The notes under the pieces were generated by a model. It saw only the letters and a program-made list of their open reading frames with translations. It did no database searches and had not been told where the DNA came from. From NCBI RefSeq assembly GCF_019428685.1, contig NZ_CP080096.1, forward strand, positions 558,001-622,000: a DNA stretch of 64,000 nt, read 5' to 3'. Made by a program: the position numbers and the translations under genes. The stretch comes from Paraburkholderia edwinii. Lineage in GTDB: Bacteria; Pseudomonadota; Gammaproteobacteria; Burkholderiales; Burkholderiaceae. Below are positions 38,001 to 46,235 of this stretch, in pieces; position 1 is the stretch's first letter; each line of letters starts with the position of its first letter.

Positions 38001-41000
38001 ACGTGCAGTCGGGCAAGGTGTGGCAGCAGTACTCGCAATTCACGTTCACGAGCGCCAACGCATTCTTCCCGAACCTGGCGGCCAATGCGGGCAACGTCGC
38101 GCCGCAACTGCCGGTCGACGCGGGCCAGCTGGTGCTGTCGGCGAAAACCGGGCTGTCGCTCGGCGCGAAGCTCGATACCGCAGCCGGTCCTGGCGGTGCG
38201 CCGGCGGAAGTCGACATCGCTTCGCAGGACATCCAGATCGTCGGCAATGGCGAGGCTGCCTTGCCGGGCTATCTGCAGATCAGCGCGGATCAGCTCGATG
38301 CGCTCGACGCAGGCAGCCTGCTGATTGGCGGCACGCGCAAGCAGACGAATAGCGGTTTCACGATCGACGCGATTTCTAACAGCGTCGTGGTGTCGAACGA
38401 CGCGTCGAATCCGTTGACCGGGCCCGAGATTCTGCTCGTGACGAAGACGGACCCGAGTGGCGCCGATGTGAACGCGAAGAATGGTCTGCGCATCGACGCG
38501 GGTAGCGTGATCGAAGCACAGGGCACCTTCCCTGCGGCAAAGGATTTGCCGATCACCATTGGCGTGGCGCCCGGCAGCGACGGCAGTGGCGGCATATCGG
38601 GCGACGGCGCGCTCCTGCGCGTGTCGAACGGCGCGGACGCGACCGTGACGCGCCTTGATACAACGGATGCATCAACGAACCCCGGCCTGCTGACGGTCGG
38701 CGCCGGCGCGACGCTGACCGGTGGCCAGTCGCTCACGCTCGACTCGTCGGGCAACCTGAAGTTCGATCCGACCGCGACGTTCTCGGGCAACACGATCGCC
38801 GTTGATGGCTCCGCAATCACATTCACGGACCAGACGGGCGATGCCGCGGCTGCGCTGCCGGGCTTCGTGATCGGCGCGGCACAGCTTGCGCAACTGTCGA
38901 ACGCGCAAATGCTGATCCTGCGCAGTTCGGGCGCGATGAATTTCGACGGCAACGTCGATGTGACGTTCGGCCCGAATGTCGACCTCAGCGCGGGCCTGTT
39001 CGTGAGCGACGGCGGTGCGACCACGCTGAACGGCAAGCAGATCGAATTCACGAATGAACTGGGCGGGCCGGCGACGAACGGCGCAGCCGGTAGCGGCACG
39101 CTAACCGTCAACGCCAACGAAATCGACTTCGGCGCGGGCGACAAGACGACCTCGGGCTTCGGTTCGGCCGTATTCAATGCGACGGGCGGCATTGTCGGCC
39201 AGAACACGGGCACGTTCGATTTCGGCGCGACACCGGTGACGATGAATGCGCCGGTCTACATGGCCGACACCAGCTCGAGTCAGACGATCAAGACGACCGG
39301 TGTGTTGACGTTGAATGCGGCTTCCGGTACGGCGCTTCCTCTCGCGCCGGTGGGCGGAGAAATCTCGTTCACGGGCGGCACGCTCAACGACAACGGCGCG
39401 ACCATCGAGGCACCGGCGGGCAATGTGAGTCTCGAAGCCACCACCGGCGATCTGACCATCAGCGCCGGCTCGCTTGTCAGCTCGGCGGGCGTGGCGAAGC
39501 AGTTCTTCGACATCACCGCCTTTGCACCGGCGGGTTCGATCACACTGACGGCGGACGAGGGCAGCGTGAACGTACAGTCCGGTGCAACGCTCGATTTCTC
39601 GGGCGCAAGCCAGGGCGGAGCGGCAGGCAGCGTGTCGCTGTCGGCGCCGGAGCAGGTGGTGAACCTGAACGGCACGCTCAAGGGCAATGCCGCAGCGGGT
39701 TTCATGGGCGGCTCGTTCTCTCTCGATACGGGCGGCGCAGTCGATCTCGACAGCCTCGCCACCACGCTGGCGACGAGCGGCGTGAACAACGCGATCTCGG
39801 TGGAGACTCATACCGGCAATCTGACGCTGTCATCGGGCAACACGCTTACCGCACATCGGGTATCGCTCACGGCCGATGGTGGCGCGGGCGGTGAGAACTC
39901 GGATGAGGGCAAGGTCATCATCGGCGGAACGATCAATGCGTCGGGCCTCGCGGGCGGCGAGATCGATCTTTTCGGCAAGAGCGGCGTCGATGTCGAAGGC
40001 TCGCTGATTGCGATCGCGTGTCTGCCGGGTGGTCCATGCGACGATACCCATTTCAATCCGAACCAGCGCGGCGGCACGGTCAATATCGGCACCACCGGCA
40101 ACGGCAGCACGACGAGCCTGAACTCGACCTACGGCTACGAGAACGTGACGCCGGACCAGTCGGGTGTCATTACGCTTGGTGGCAATTCGCTGATCGACGT
40201 AACCGGCGGGACTGCTGGCGGACTGTCGGGCGGCACGGTCAACTTCCGCGCGCCGATCACGACGGATGGCACGGTCAACGTGACGGTGACGCCGGGTGCG
40301 ACGATTACCGGCTCCCGCGCAACGACGCTCGAAGCGTACGCGGTATGGAGTACCGACGACCAGAGCACGAACGCGGCGCAGCACTTCGACGGCATCGTCG
40401 ACCCTGCCGGCTGGTTCGGCGACACCGTTGCCGGCGCTGGCCAGCCGGGCATGGTGGCGGGCACCTGGACCGACCAGAACGGCAACCCGTTGCCGGCGCC
40501 GACGCCGGATCAACTGGCGGATTATCTGAAGAACGATTTCTTCACGCCGACGCAGGCCAACACCGACCACCAGACGTTCTACGGCTATGTCAACAATGAC
40601 GGAACGACGCCCGGCACGTTGATGAGCTTCGTGCAGAAGGGCGTGGACGGCGTCGCCGCCCAGTTCGCCAATACGGGCATTACCGTCGCGCCGGGTATCG
40701 AACTGGACAACCCCGATGCGAACATCAATAACGGCAACATCTCGATTCTGACGAACTGGAACCTGGGCGCAGGAAGCTCCCCGACCAATCAGGCGTTCCG
40801 TTTCCTTCTCAATGGCGCCGCGCCGATCATCACGTTCCGTGCCGAGAACAACGTCGAGGTCAAGGCGAGCCTTTCGGACGGGTTCTTCCAGATTTCGAAT
40901 CCTGTGACACCGGGCGCGGTGTTCGATCTCTACGTGCCGCCGTTTAGCGATCAAGGCACGGCGAACACGCTGTATAGCTCGACGGCTAGCTCGTACGGAT

Positions 41001-44000
41001 TTGACCTGGCGTACTACGGATATAACTCGGGATCTGCATTCCCGTACGGAAACATCACGCATGCACCGGCCAGTTTTTCGGGGCAGCCAACAGACGACAT
41101 CAAGGCATACTTCGCGCTCTACGAGGCGTACGCCGACTTTTTACTGGCTCCGGCCTCGGGCGGGACCTGGCAGGGAATCCCGAACGTTGCAGCTATCTGG
41201 CAATCGAGAAAGGGCCTTCCCGCGTCCGGTCTCGCCGCTCCGACGGCACCCGACTCGCTGACGCAAATGAACGACCCGGTGCTGTACCTGCTTTATCTGC
41301 AGCAATACGAGTCTTACCTCGTCGCCAGCACGCCGGTTGGCGCACCTACGACGGTACTGCCGCCGCAGGCGCCGATCGGCGAAGGTGTCAACCCTGCTTC
41401 ATTCAGCAACATCGGGCAGACGGTCAGCGTGACCGCCGCGCCGACGGTCGACAACACCCCCTCGCCGGTAGGTAATGCGATCAATCCTTTGCCGATGCAG
41501 TCCGCTTCGCTGAGCGGCGGGCCGAGTTCGTCGTTCCGCATCGTGGCCGGCGCAAACATCGACAGTGCCAATCCGCTGGCCGTCCAGGCCGCGTCGATGT
41601 TCAGCGCAAACGGACAGGGCAATGTGACGCTGAGCGGCCAGTTCGACTATGTCGACGCGAACGGCCGCATGATCATTGCTCCAACCATGATTCGCACGGG
41701 AACCGGTTCGATCGAGGTTGCGGCTGGCAATGACGTGTCGCTGTTCGACGCGTCGCAGCAGACGAACGACTCGACGGATATTGTCGTGCCGGGCGTGATT
41801 TATACCGCCGGTGCGCCAGCGGCGGGATCGCCCGCGGTGGGCGAGACGGCGAGCATCCTGAAGGGTGGTGTCAATCAGCCTGATCTGCTCGTCACGCCCG
41901 CGGTGAATCCCGATTCGGCCGGCGACATATCGATCTTCGCGCAGGGCGATATCAACGGGCTGCAAAATGTGGTCGACACGTCCGGCGCGGTGACCGGCAC
42001 TGCGGGTCAGAACATCAGCCAGTTCTGGACGCAGTGGATGCAAAGCGGCAACGTCACGGCAAGCGGTTCGAACGCAATCGTGCAGACCTCAATCAACTTC
42101 GGTTCGTTCGATCAGGGCGTATTGAGCGCCGGCGGCAACGTTAACGTCAGCGCGGGCGGAAACATCTCTGACCTTGCCGTGTCGTTGCCCACGACGTGGT
42201 ATCGAACGAGCACGGACCTCAGCGCTCCGGTGACCACGGTCGGCGGAGGCAATCTGACCGTGACCGCGGGCGGTAACCTGTTCAGCGGCGACTACTTCGT
42301 CGCAAACGGCACCGGGACCATTTCCGCGGGAGGGCAAATCGGCGCCGACTTAACCGTGCCGTCGACCCTGCTGGGGAAGGGCCCTTTCCCGGTCGCGCCT
42401 ATCTTTGCCGAGCAGAACGGTGTACTCAATATCAGCGCCCGGCAGGGCGTGAATATTGGCGCCGTGGTCGATCCGTCCTATCTTCCGGGCGGAGATGATC
42501 AGGCTTACTCAGCGTCGTCGGCGCTGAACGTCGTTTCCACGACCGGAGATATCCAGTTCGGCACGCTGGACCAGAGCGCAGCGAGCGGGTTGAACATGAG
42601 CTCGCCGTCCAGCAACGTCTTGCCTGCGACCGTGGATTTGACGGCATTCACCGGTGGCATCGCCGTTCAGTCGGCAGGATGGCTGTTCCCGTCGGCGACC
42701 GGAAATCTGAACCTGATCGCGGATCAGTCGATCAGTCTTTCGGACGTGGCCAGCGCAAGCCGTCAGGGAGAAAGCCCCGTGTTCGGCATGCTGGACGTCG
42801 ATCCGTCGGCCATGCCTTCGCCGACGAATCCGGACGCACCGGTTCCGCTACCTGTCGATATCAATGCCGCCGCTCACTCGCAAACACCGCTGCATGCCGA
42901 CGATACGGTCCCGGCGCGCGTCTACAGTCTTAACGGCAGTATTGTCGATGGCGTTATGAGAGCAGCCGGACAGGAGGATGCCGGCTTCTTCGAAGGCCTT
43001 GTCGCGCTGGCAACGGATAAGCCGGTTTTTATCGAGGCGGGCCTGGACATTACCAACCTGTCGTTCCGCGGTCAGAACCTGCGGGAGGATGACGTTACAA
43101 GGATCATTGCCGGACGCGATATTGCGGATACGCCGTTGCCCACCAATGGCGGCGGCGCGATACCTGGACTCGTGCTCGGTGGCCCGGGCGCCTTCGATGT
43201 GGAAGCAGGCCGCAATATCGGGCCGTTGACGAACGAACAGCAGGTCACCGACTCCGCTGCTCCGGGTATTAACAAGGTGCCGACGGTTCTCGGTATCGAA
43301 ACCGTTGGCAATGCAGATAATCCAAACCTGCCGCACGAGAGTGCGACCATCCAGGTTCTGTTCGGTATCAGTCCGGGAGTTGACTACAGCGATTTTATTG
43401 CCGCATACGTCAATCCGTTCACTTCGGTACTCGGATTCCAGAATTCAGGGGCGGCGCTGATCGAGTTCATGACGCTATATGACGCCGGTCAGCGCGTCGA
43501 CACGGGGCTTGTGAAAGACGAGGTCGCAGCGCTGAACAGCGTCGGTCCGATGACAGTCGCGCAGGCGTGGACGCAGTTCGAGGCACTGCCGTCTTTCGCT
43601 CAGCATATTTTTGCGCGGAACGTGTTTTCCAATGTGCTGACGGAAGTCGGCAACGACTTCAACAATCCGGCGAGCCCGTTTCATGGGCAGTTTGCGCGCG
43701 GATACCAGGCGATCAACACGCTTTTCCCCGCGTCGCTTGGTTACACGGCGAACAATCTGGACGGCGGTACGAACGGTGCGAACACGCTGGTTCAGACCGG
43801 CAATCTGGACATCCGCAGTACGACGATCCAGACGCAGCAGGGCGGCGATGTGTCGATATTCGGCCCGGGTGGCCAGGCACTGGTCGGCAGTACATCGGCG
43901 CCGCCGGAAATCGTCAACGGTACCGGTCAGGTTGTCGCCGGACCAGGCACGATGGGTATTCTCACGCTCGAACAAGGCGACATCAACATCTTCACCGACC

Positions 44001-44674
44001 AGAGCGTCCTGCTCGCGCAAAGCCGCATCTTCACCGAGCAAGGCGGCAACATGACCATCTGGAGTTCGAACGGCGACATTAATGCGGGTAAGGGATCGAA
44101 GTCGTCAGCGGACGTTCCGGCGCCGATCTTCGCGTGTGATCCGAATCACTTCTGTACGGTCGATGCGCGCGGTGAAGTGACCGGCGCGGGCATCGCAACG
44201 CTGCAGACCATCCCCGGTGCGGCTCCGGGCGACGTCAATCTGATTGCACCGCGCGGTACGGTCGACGCAGGCGACGCGGGTATTCGTGTATCAGGAACGC
44301 TGAACGTCGCGGCGCTGCACGTCGCGAATGCGAACAACATCCAGGCGCAGAAGCAGACAGGCATTCAGACTGCGCCGACGGTGGATACCGGCGCGCTGAC
44401 GGCCGCAAGCTCGGCATCGTCCGCGGCAAGCCAGATGGCGCAGGAAATAGCGAAGCGCAATTCGGCCGGCGTCCCGCATCGTCACTGGATTATCTCGGTG
44501 CAGGTGGAAGGCTTCGGCGACTCCGGCGATGACGACGACAAGAAGAAGCGCAGGGGCCAGCAAGTTGGATACGACTCCTCAAGCGCTGTATCCATCGTCG
44601 GATTCGGGTCGGTGGGCGCGACTCAGCGAGCGGTCTTGAGCAAGGGAGAGCAGGAGAAGCTGGGGAAAATCTAG
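32042..44674 (+). CDS. Giant filamentous-haemagglutinin-like exoprotein (PdtA-like TpsA)
   Basis: 4210 residues from ATG 32042 (GGGGAAG upstream; an earlier ATG at 31973 has a poor site). A long signal peptide ends VMVAAGFAAHAHA. A TPS/haemagglutination-activity domain follows (~145-300), with WINANAP, YFNQSAGTQS..NWVILNRI and the hallmark NRNGILFGAGSQVNVHS. The remainder is Gly/Thr/Ser/Asn-rich beta-helix; the last third resembles the DUF3739 region of large filamentous haemagglutinin-family proteins, and the tail is Lys-rich (DDDDKKKRRGQQ). Cysteine is rare (CLPGGPCDD, CDPNHFC). Length and domain order resemble P. aeruginosa PdtA. No TpsB transporter gene is in the window. Probably a surface or released adhesin. 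Confidence 0.88.
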   Translation: MAARARVEKHLHQSPIVLRANVRPVCRAIAVMVAAGFAAHAHAGMINLGAAGGRVPGSTGGAGGGGIPNLGISPQQALQASQPSIRNLANAAQGIAQQIAAQQAAAAAAAANAANVPNGLAPGGLQVGQGVTFNADGTPTATTSNLNNPNLWINANAPKQGVDSSGHVTVEVDQTSQNAVATWTTMNVGKQTTLYFNQSAGTQSNGANNWVILNRIMDPTGLPSQILGNVKAEGSVFVVNRNGILFGAGSQVNVHSLLASSLDLLNTTDTPTQGASDIVSSNKLFLNMQPGTQGGLAALESVVQGSSAQTGAPNEVLGLGNQVKVNSPTDYVLPGNITIEQGASITTQTQGTVSDGGFVMVAAPNVTNGGSITATGGQVILAAGVGVALRPNPLAPQQFLPEISGQLVIPTGPTSVIDITPAGSLVNTGIIQATRGTVDLLGSSVAQNGVVGVTTSVNTPGNITISTVDENPANTPSGTAYPGQLLVTNNQGGGADATNRAGLLTFGPGSVTTIMPDTDGETATSAPGTTFTPGSITMTAGSVWFQSGSLIEAPGSTVSVAALTPSSALDATPPGDTAVQGRILLDTGATIDVSGLSNVELSVAQSLVTVPLIGGNELADSPLLRDGFLFGLKNVVVDSTLSGTRSDGVPWVGSPLLNLAGLVSLIPRTVDQLLVNGGTVTLAGNEVMTAAGSSLNLNGGYVHFLGGMVNPTRLIDSSGAIVPIGDASPNDTYVGIAGQFVDNHPRWGISNSYFDPLLSGGTFEGDFIVGGNAGTLNIFASSAMVLDGDITAQALSGSKQVQDNNQAVGGTFNLGADPSSKVPGNLAALTQGSTTSTTGESGTVILQNSAPQLDNLAANFSIDTPIDTAAQNALSASDPNNVLANTVVPTSTLSDGGFANVNVTEDKIQGTGFVVPAGTQLNLQPGGSLTLNAPNVANAQIDGHLVVPSGTISILLSEDSTLTATPTEGNIVVGPDALLSTAGQWVNNDTQFAAGTTTGDSEFINGGSVTLAAGYGVDLQPGSLIDVSSGGEVQANGQMLMNNGIAQGKGGGVTLQTLLDQAGYPAVLPTDPLLHMDGTIRSFGFSGGGTLTLEVLGIQIGGDPAAAPSYTTVLPTDFFAQQGFGNYVLNAYLDATVAPGATVDVTQQNLLPNVQALQQTASGANLSGGGLTTVGTTDAFDRQSTDLVLTAGGYAAWHVTNSSTGTAPPVVPDYPGVTGAVTIGEGASVVADAGASIGLGSPAQVTVLGSLIAPGGSIALIADSGGGSSFELTGQYNGTGGVFTGPGKSVWLGPDSLLDVAGVALTDPFAAPVQNGLSTIIPVTGKVLAGGSVTISDDSGYIVAQAGSRIDVSGASANFDQFQANRQFVSQPVWSDAGSVTLVASSGLLFDGTLDAHGGAPQAQGGTLLIMFDPAVSGTPFGVGGNQPSLPGATALIIEQSGEFVPAGLQPGDSFASAIGTPPGVLQFAADRLDGSGVSTLVLGAPANTPLATQGTVPIAFSGNVNLNLAQAVVINAQTVAALGSDAIAQLSSTTTLASLLANEANGFATNGVTQTGTDVSITAPYVAFVGPTFRGSFITPVSPIFAVGDGKLSVNASFIDLENQFQLNNFGQANFTSSGDIRLSSSNALSPGLLFTSGNLTFKAADLYPSTGSTFILDAVGPTTDANGDRAPTTITFEANGASDVPLSAGGTLLVDATDIVQGGTVRAPAGSLIFGVGDSNDAATQAQFNWGTSAPPPLVSTNSVTFASGSLTSVSEGGAIIPFGTTVDGVEWQFNPVPNANAAPDVTAPPSKFVGANGSNVALNAGATIDLSGGGDLQAAEFVAGTGGTRNVLQQFSVSFASNPGGTAIPVNANGSNVYAILPGKQSPVAAYDPMFAQNLQPSTNANGSAGTTTKSDGVGQAGLNNAVGQSVYLSGVPGLPAGFYTLLPGMYATLPGAFRVTVSSATGPVAPGASQTLPDGTVQVGGYFGNSLSGTRSGTPTLFDVQSGKVWQQYSQFTFTSANAFFPNLAANAGNVAPQLPVDAGQLVLSAKTGLSLGAKLDTAAGPGGAPAEVDIASQDIQIVGNGEAALPGYLQISADQLDALDAGSLLIGGTRKQTNSGFTIDAISNSVVVSNDASNPLTGPEILLVTKTDPSGADVNAKNGLRIDAGSVIEAQGTFPAAKDLPITIGVAPGSDGSGGISGDGALLRVSNGADATVTRLDTTDASTNPGLLTVGAGATLTGGQSLTLDSSGNLKFDPTATFSGNTIAVDGSAITFTDQTGDAAAALPGFVIGAAQLAQLSNAQMLILRSSGAMNFDGNVDVTFGPNVDLSAGLFVSDGGATTLNGKQIEFTNELGGPATNGAAGSGTLTVNANEIDFGAGDKTTSGFGSAVFNATGGIVGQNTGTFDFGATPVTMNAPVYMADTSSSQTIKTTGVLTLNAASGTALPLAPVGGEISFTGGTLNDNGATIEAPAGNVSLEATTGDLTISAGSLVSSAGVAKQFFDITAFAPAGSITLTADEGSVNVQSGATLDFSGASQGGAAGSVSLSAPEQVVNLNGTLKGNAAAGFMGGSFSLDTGGAVDLDSLATTLATSGVNNAISVETHTGNLTLSSGNTLTAHRVSLTADGGAGGENSDEGKVIIGGTINASGLAGGEIDLFGKSGVDVEGSLIAIACLPGGPCDDTHFNPNQRGGTVNIGTTGNGSTTSLNSTYGYENVTPDQSGVITLGGNSLIDVTGGTAGGLSGGTVNFRAPITTDGTVNVTVTPGATITGSRATTLEAYAVWSTDDQSTNAAQHFDGIVDPAGWFGDTVAGAGQPGMVAGTWTDQNGNPLPAPTPDQLADYLKNDFFTPTQANTDHQTFYGYVNNDGTTPGTLMSFVQKGVDGVAAQFANTGITVAPGIELDNPDANINNGNISILTNWNLGAGSSPTNQAFRFLLNGAAPIITFRAENNVEVKASLSDGFFQISNPVTPGAVFDLYVPPFSDQGTANTLYSSTASSYGFDLAYYGYNSGSAFPYGNITHAPASFSGQPTDDIKAYFALYEAYADFLLAPASGGTWQGIPNVAAIWQSRKGLPASGLAAPTAPDSLTQMNDPVLYLLYLQQYESYLVASTPVGAPTTVLPPQAPIGEGVNPASFSNIGQTVSVTAAPTVDNTPSPVGNAINPLPMQSASLSGGPSSSFRIVAGANIDSANPLAVQAASMFSANGQGNVTLSGQFDYVDANGRMIIAPTMIRTGTGSIEVAAGNDVSLFDASQQTNDSTDIVVPGVIYTAGAPAAGSPAVGETASILKGGVNQPDLLVTPAVNPDSAGDISIFAQGDINGLQNVVDTSGAVTGTAGQNISQFWTQWMQSGNVTASGSNAIVQTSINFGSFDQGVLSAGGNVNVSAGGNISDLAVSLPTTWYRTSTDLSAPVTTVGGGNLTVTAGGNLFSGDYFVANGTGTISAGGQIGADLTVPSTLLGKGPFPVAPIFAEQNGVLNISARQGVNIGAVVDPSYLPGGDDQAYSASSALNVVSTTGDIQFGTLDQSAASGLNMSSPSSNVLPATVDLTAFTGGIAVQSAGWLFPSATGNLNLIADQSISLSDVASASRQGESPVFGMLDVDPSAMPSPTNPDAPVPLPVDINAAAHSQTPLHADDTVPARVYSLNGSIVDGVMRAAGQEDAGFFEGLVALATDKPVFIEAGLDITNLSFRGQNLREDDVTRIIAGRDIADTPLPTNGGGAIPGLVLGGPGAFDVEAGRNIGPLTNEQQVTDSAAPGINKVPTVLGIETVGNADNPNLPHESATIQVLFGISPGVDYSDFIAAYVNPFTSVLGFQNSGAALIEFMTLYDAGQRVDTGLVKDEVAALNSVGPMTVAQAWTQFEALPSFAQHIFARNVFSNVLTEVGNDFNNPASPFHGQFARGYQAINTLFPASLGYTANNLDGGTNGANTLVQTGNLDIRSTTIQTQQGGDVSIFGPGGQALVGSTSAPPEIVNGTGQVVAGPGTMGILTLEQGDINIFTDQSVLLAQSRIFTEQGGNMTIWSSNGDINAGKGSKSSADVPAPIFACDPNHFCTVDARGEVTGAGIATLQTIPGAAPGDVNLIAPRGTVDAGDAGIRVSGTLNVAALHVANANNIQAQKQTGIQTAPTVDTGALTAASSASSAASQMAQEIAKRNSAGVPHRHWIISVQVEGFGDSGDDDDKKKRRGQQVGYDSSSAVSIVGFGSVGATQRAVLSKGEQEKLGKI

Positions 44675-44731
44675 TCTGGCTGGAAGGGGGGGGGTCGCGA
44701 TGCGTCGCAACTTAGCCTTCGATGCAGTCGA

Positions 44732-44771
44732 AAACGCCGTGTCCTCGATGGTCGAGGGGCACGGCGTTTTG
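44732..44771. terminator. Terminator hairpin 1 of a duplicated pair
   Basis: AAAACGCCGTG pairs with CACGGCGTTTT (11 bp), and the inner part continues with CCTCGA/TCGAGG. A and T tails on both sides make it a good bidirectional terminator for the exoprotein gene (plus) and the DING gene (minus). Confidence 0.85.
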
Positions 44772-44874
44772 CATTTCCGGGTAAGCCGGCTGCTTTGCGC
44801 CGGCGATCGCAAGCCTAACTGGCTTATTGCCGATGTTGAACGTGAAATCGAAGTGCTTGCGAGCAGGAATAGAG

Positions 44875-44913
44875 AAAACGCCGTGCCTCAATGATTGAGG
44901 AGCACGGCGTTTT
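44875..44913. terminator. Terminator hairpin 2 of a duplicated pair
   Basis: The same 11-bp outer stem as the hairpin at 44732, AAAACGCCGTG with CACGGCGTTTT. Its inner stem is CCTCAAT/ATTGAGG instead of CCTCGA/TCGAGG, a compensated change. It lies about 33 bp after the DING gene stop. Confidence 0.85.
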
Positions 44914-44945
44914 GCGTAGCTAGCGACGCTAGCCTAACCGATCGA

Positions 44946-46235
44946 TTAGCGGCCAGCCAGGGCGCCGCAAACCGTCGTGTTGCCGATGTTGAGCGTGTTG
45001 CGAGCGCCGGCCGTGAGGAACGTGTTGTTGATCGCGGTCGCGAAGGCAGACGGCACCGTGGCGAAGCCGTTGCCATTCAGGATGGCGCCGTTGCTCGCGT
45101 AGTGCAGGTTCAGGAAGTCCACCACCGAAGCGGCGACCGTCGGCGTATTGCCGTGGTTCGCGTAGCACTGGCTGACGATGATCTGGCTCGTGCCGGAGAT
45201 CGGATAGCCGGTCGACGGATCGGCTGCGTTCGGAACCCACGCGGCCGGGCTGGCTGCTGCCGTGCCCGTCGGGGCAGCGAACGTGCCGACTGCCAACGAC
45301 GCTTGCGCGAACGTCGGGACCACGTCCGTGCCGGTCGTGCGGTTACGCAGGCTGGCCACCGACAGCTGGTTGGCTGCAGCCGATGCGCTCGACGGAGCGA
45401 GGAACGTGTTCGTCCAGTCCGGGCTCAGATAGCCGACAACCGGCGTCGTGCTCGACTTGATGAACTGTGCGACACCGCCGCTGCCCGATGCCGGCTTGAA
45501 GCTGGTGGGCGGCGTCGATTGCGGGAACAGGCCTGCGAAGTTCTGCGTTTCGACGAACGTGATCGGCAGGTTGGCAACGCCGGACGTCGGGCAAACCTTG
45601 GCCAGGTGTGCCGTCAACAGGTCGGTCGTACCGCTGTTGTCCGAACGGTAAACCACCGTGATCGCACCAGCCGGGTACTTCGAACCGTTGTCCGGGTTCG
45701 TGACCTGGTTCCAGTTGGTGAAGGCGCCAGAGAAGATACCGCAGAGGTCAGCGTCGTTGAGCGCAACCGTCGGCGTCGTGCTGCCGGGCAGAGCCGGGCC
45801 CGTCGCAGCCGAGCCGCCAGCTTGACCAGCCGTCGCGTTCGCGAGCGGAATCGTGATCGGCGTGACGATATACGGAATCTGGATCAGCGGACCATCAGTC
45901 TTCGCGCGGCCGTTCTGATAGTTCGAGATCTGGGTTGCCGTCAGCGGGGCATCGCTGTTTGCGAAGATAACCGTGGCGCTCAGGCCCGAGCTGAGTAGCG
46001 TCGAGTCATTGTTCAGGAACGCGTTCTGGCCAGCGCCCGAACCAACGCCGAAGTACGTAACGACGCCATCAGCGGCGGGGAAAACCGCGCTTTCCGAACC
46101 GATCGTCGGCTGAACGAGCGTCGAGCCACCGCCGAGCAGCGACGGAACCGTTTGAGCCATCGCTGCCGAAGCAACGCCAAAGCCCGAGATAACGAGTGCT
46201 ACAGCCAGGCTGATCTTACGCTTACTGGATTTCAT
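44946..46235 (-). CDS. DING/PstS-like phosphate-binding exoprotein
   Basis: 429 residues with a Sec signal peptide (ISLAVALVISGFGVASAAMA). The mature protein matches DING-family phosphate-binding proteins: GGGSTLVQPT near the start in place of the DINGGG signature, YFGVGSGAGQNAFLNND, GPLIQIPYIVTPITIPL, LCGIFSGAFTNWNQV, VVYRSDNSGTTDLL and SQCYANHG. Four cysteines could form two disulfides, fitting export. It is not beside pstCAB and is embedded in a T2SS locus. In P. aeruginosa a DING protein is secreted by the Hxc T2SS, so this is the best candidate substrate here. ATG 46235 has AAGGAA upstream. Confidence 0.85.
   Translation of the reverse strand: MKSSKRKISLAVALVISGFGVASAAMAQTVPSLLGGGSTLVQPTIGSESAVFPAADGVVTYFGVGSGAGQNAFLNNDSTLLSSGLSATVIFANSDAPLTATQISNYQNGRAKTDGPLIQIPYIVTPITIPLANATAGQAGGSAATGPALPGSTTPTVALNDADLCGIFSGAFTNWNQVTNPDNGSKYPAGAITVVYRSDNSGTTDLLTAHLAKVCPTSGVANLPITFVETQNFAGLFPQSTPPTSFKPASGSGGVAQFIKSSTTPVVGYLSPDWTNTFLAPSSASAAANQLSVASLRNRTTGTDVVPTFAQASLAVGTFAAPTGTAAASPAAWVPNAADPSTGYPISGTSQIIVSQCYANHGNTPTVAASVVDFLNLHYASNGAILNGNGFATVPSAFATAINNTFLTAGARNTLNIGNTTVCGALAGR

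Noticed and set aside
32042..44674. Repeat array or CRISPR-like periodicity in the giant gene
   Set aside because: The repetition is at the protein level (Gly/Thr/Asn beta-helix turns) and there are no regularly spaced identical DNA repeats.
44686..44694. A run of nine G just after the giant exoprotein gene
   Set aside because: It could be phase-variable, but it lies after the stop codon and before the terminator, with no gene or promoter it could switch.
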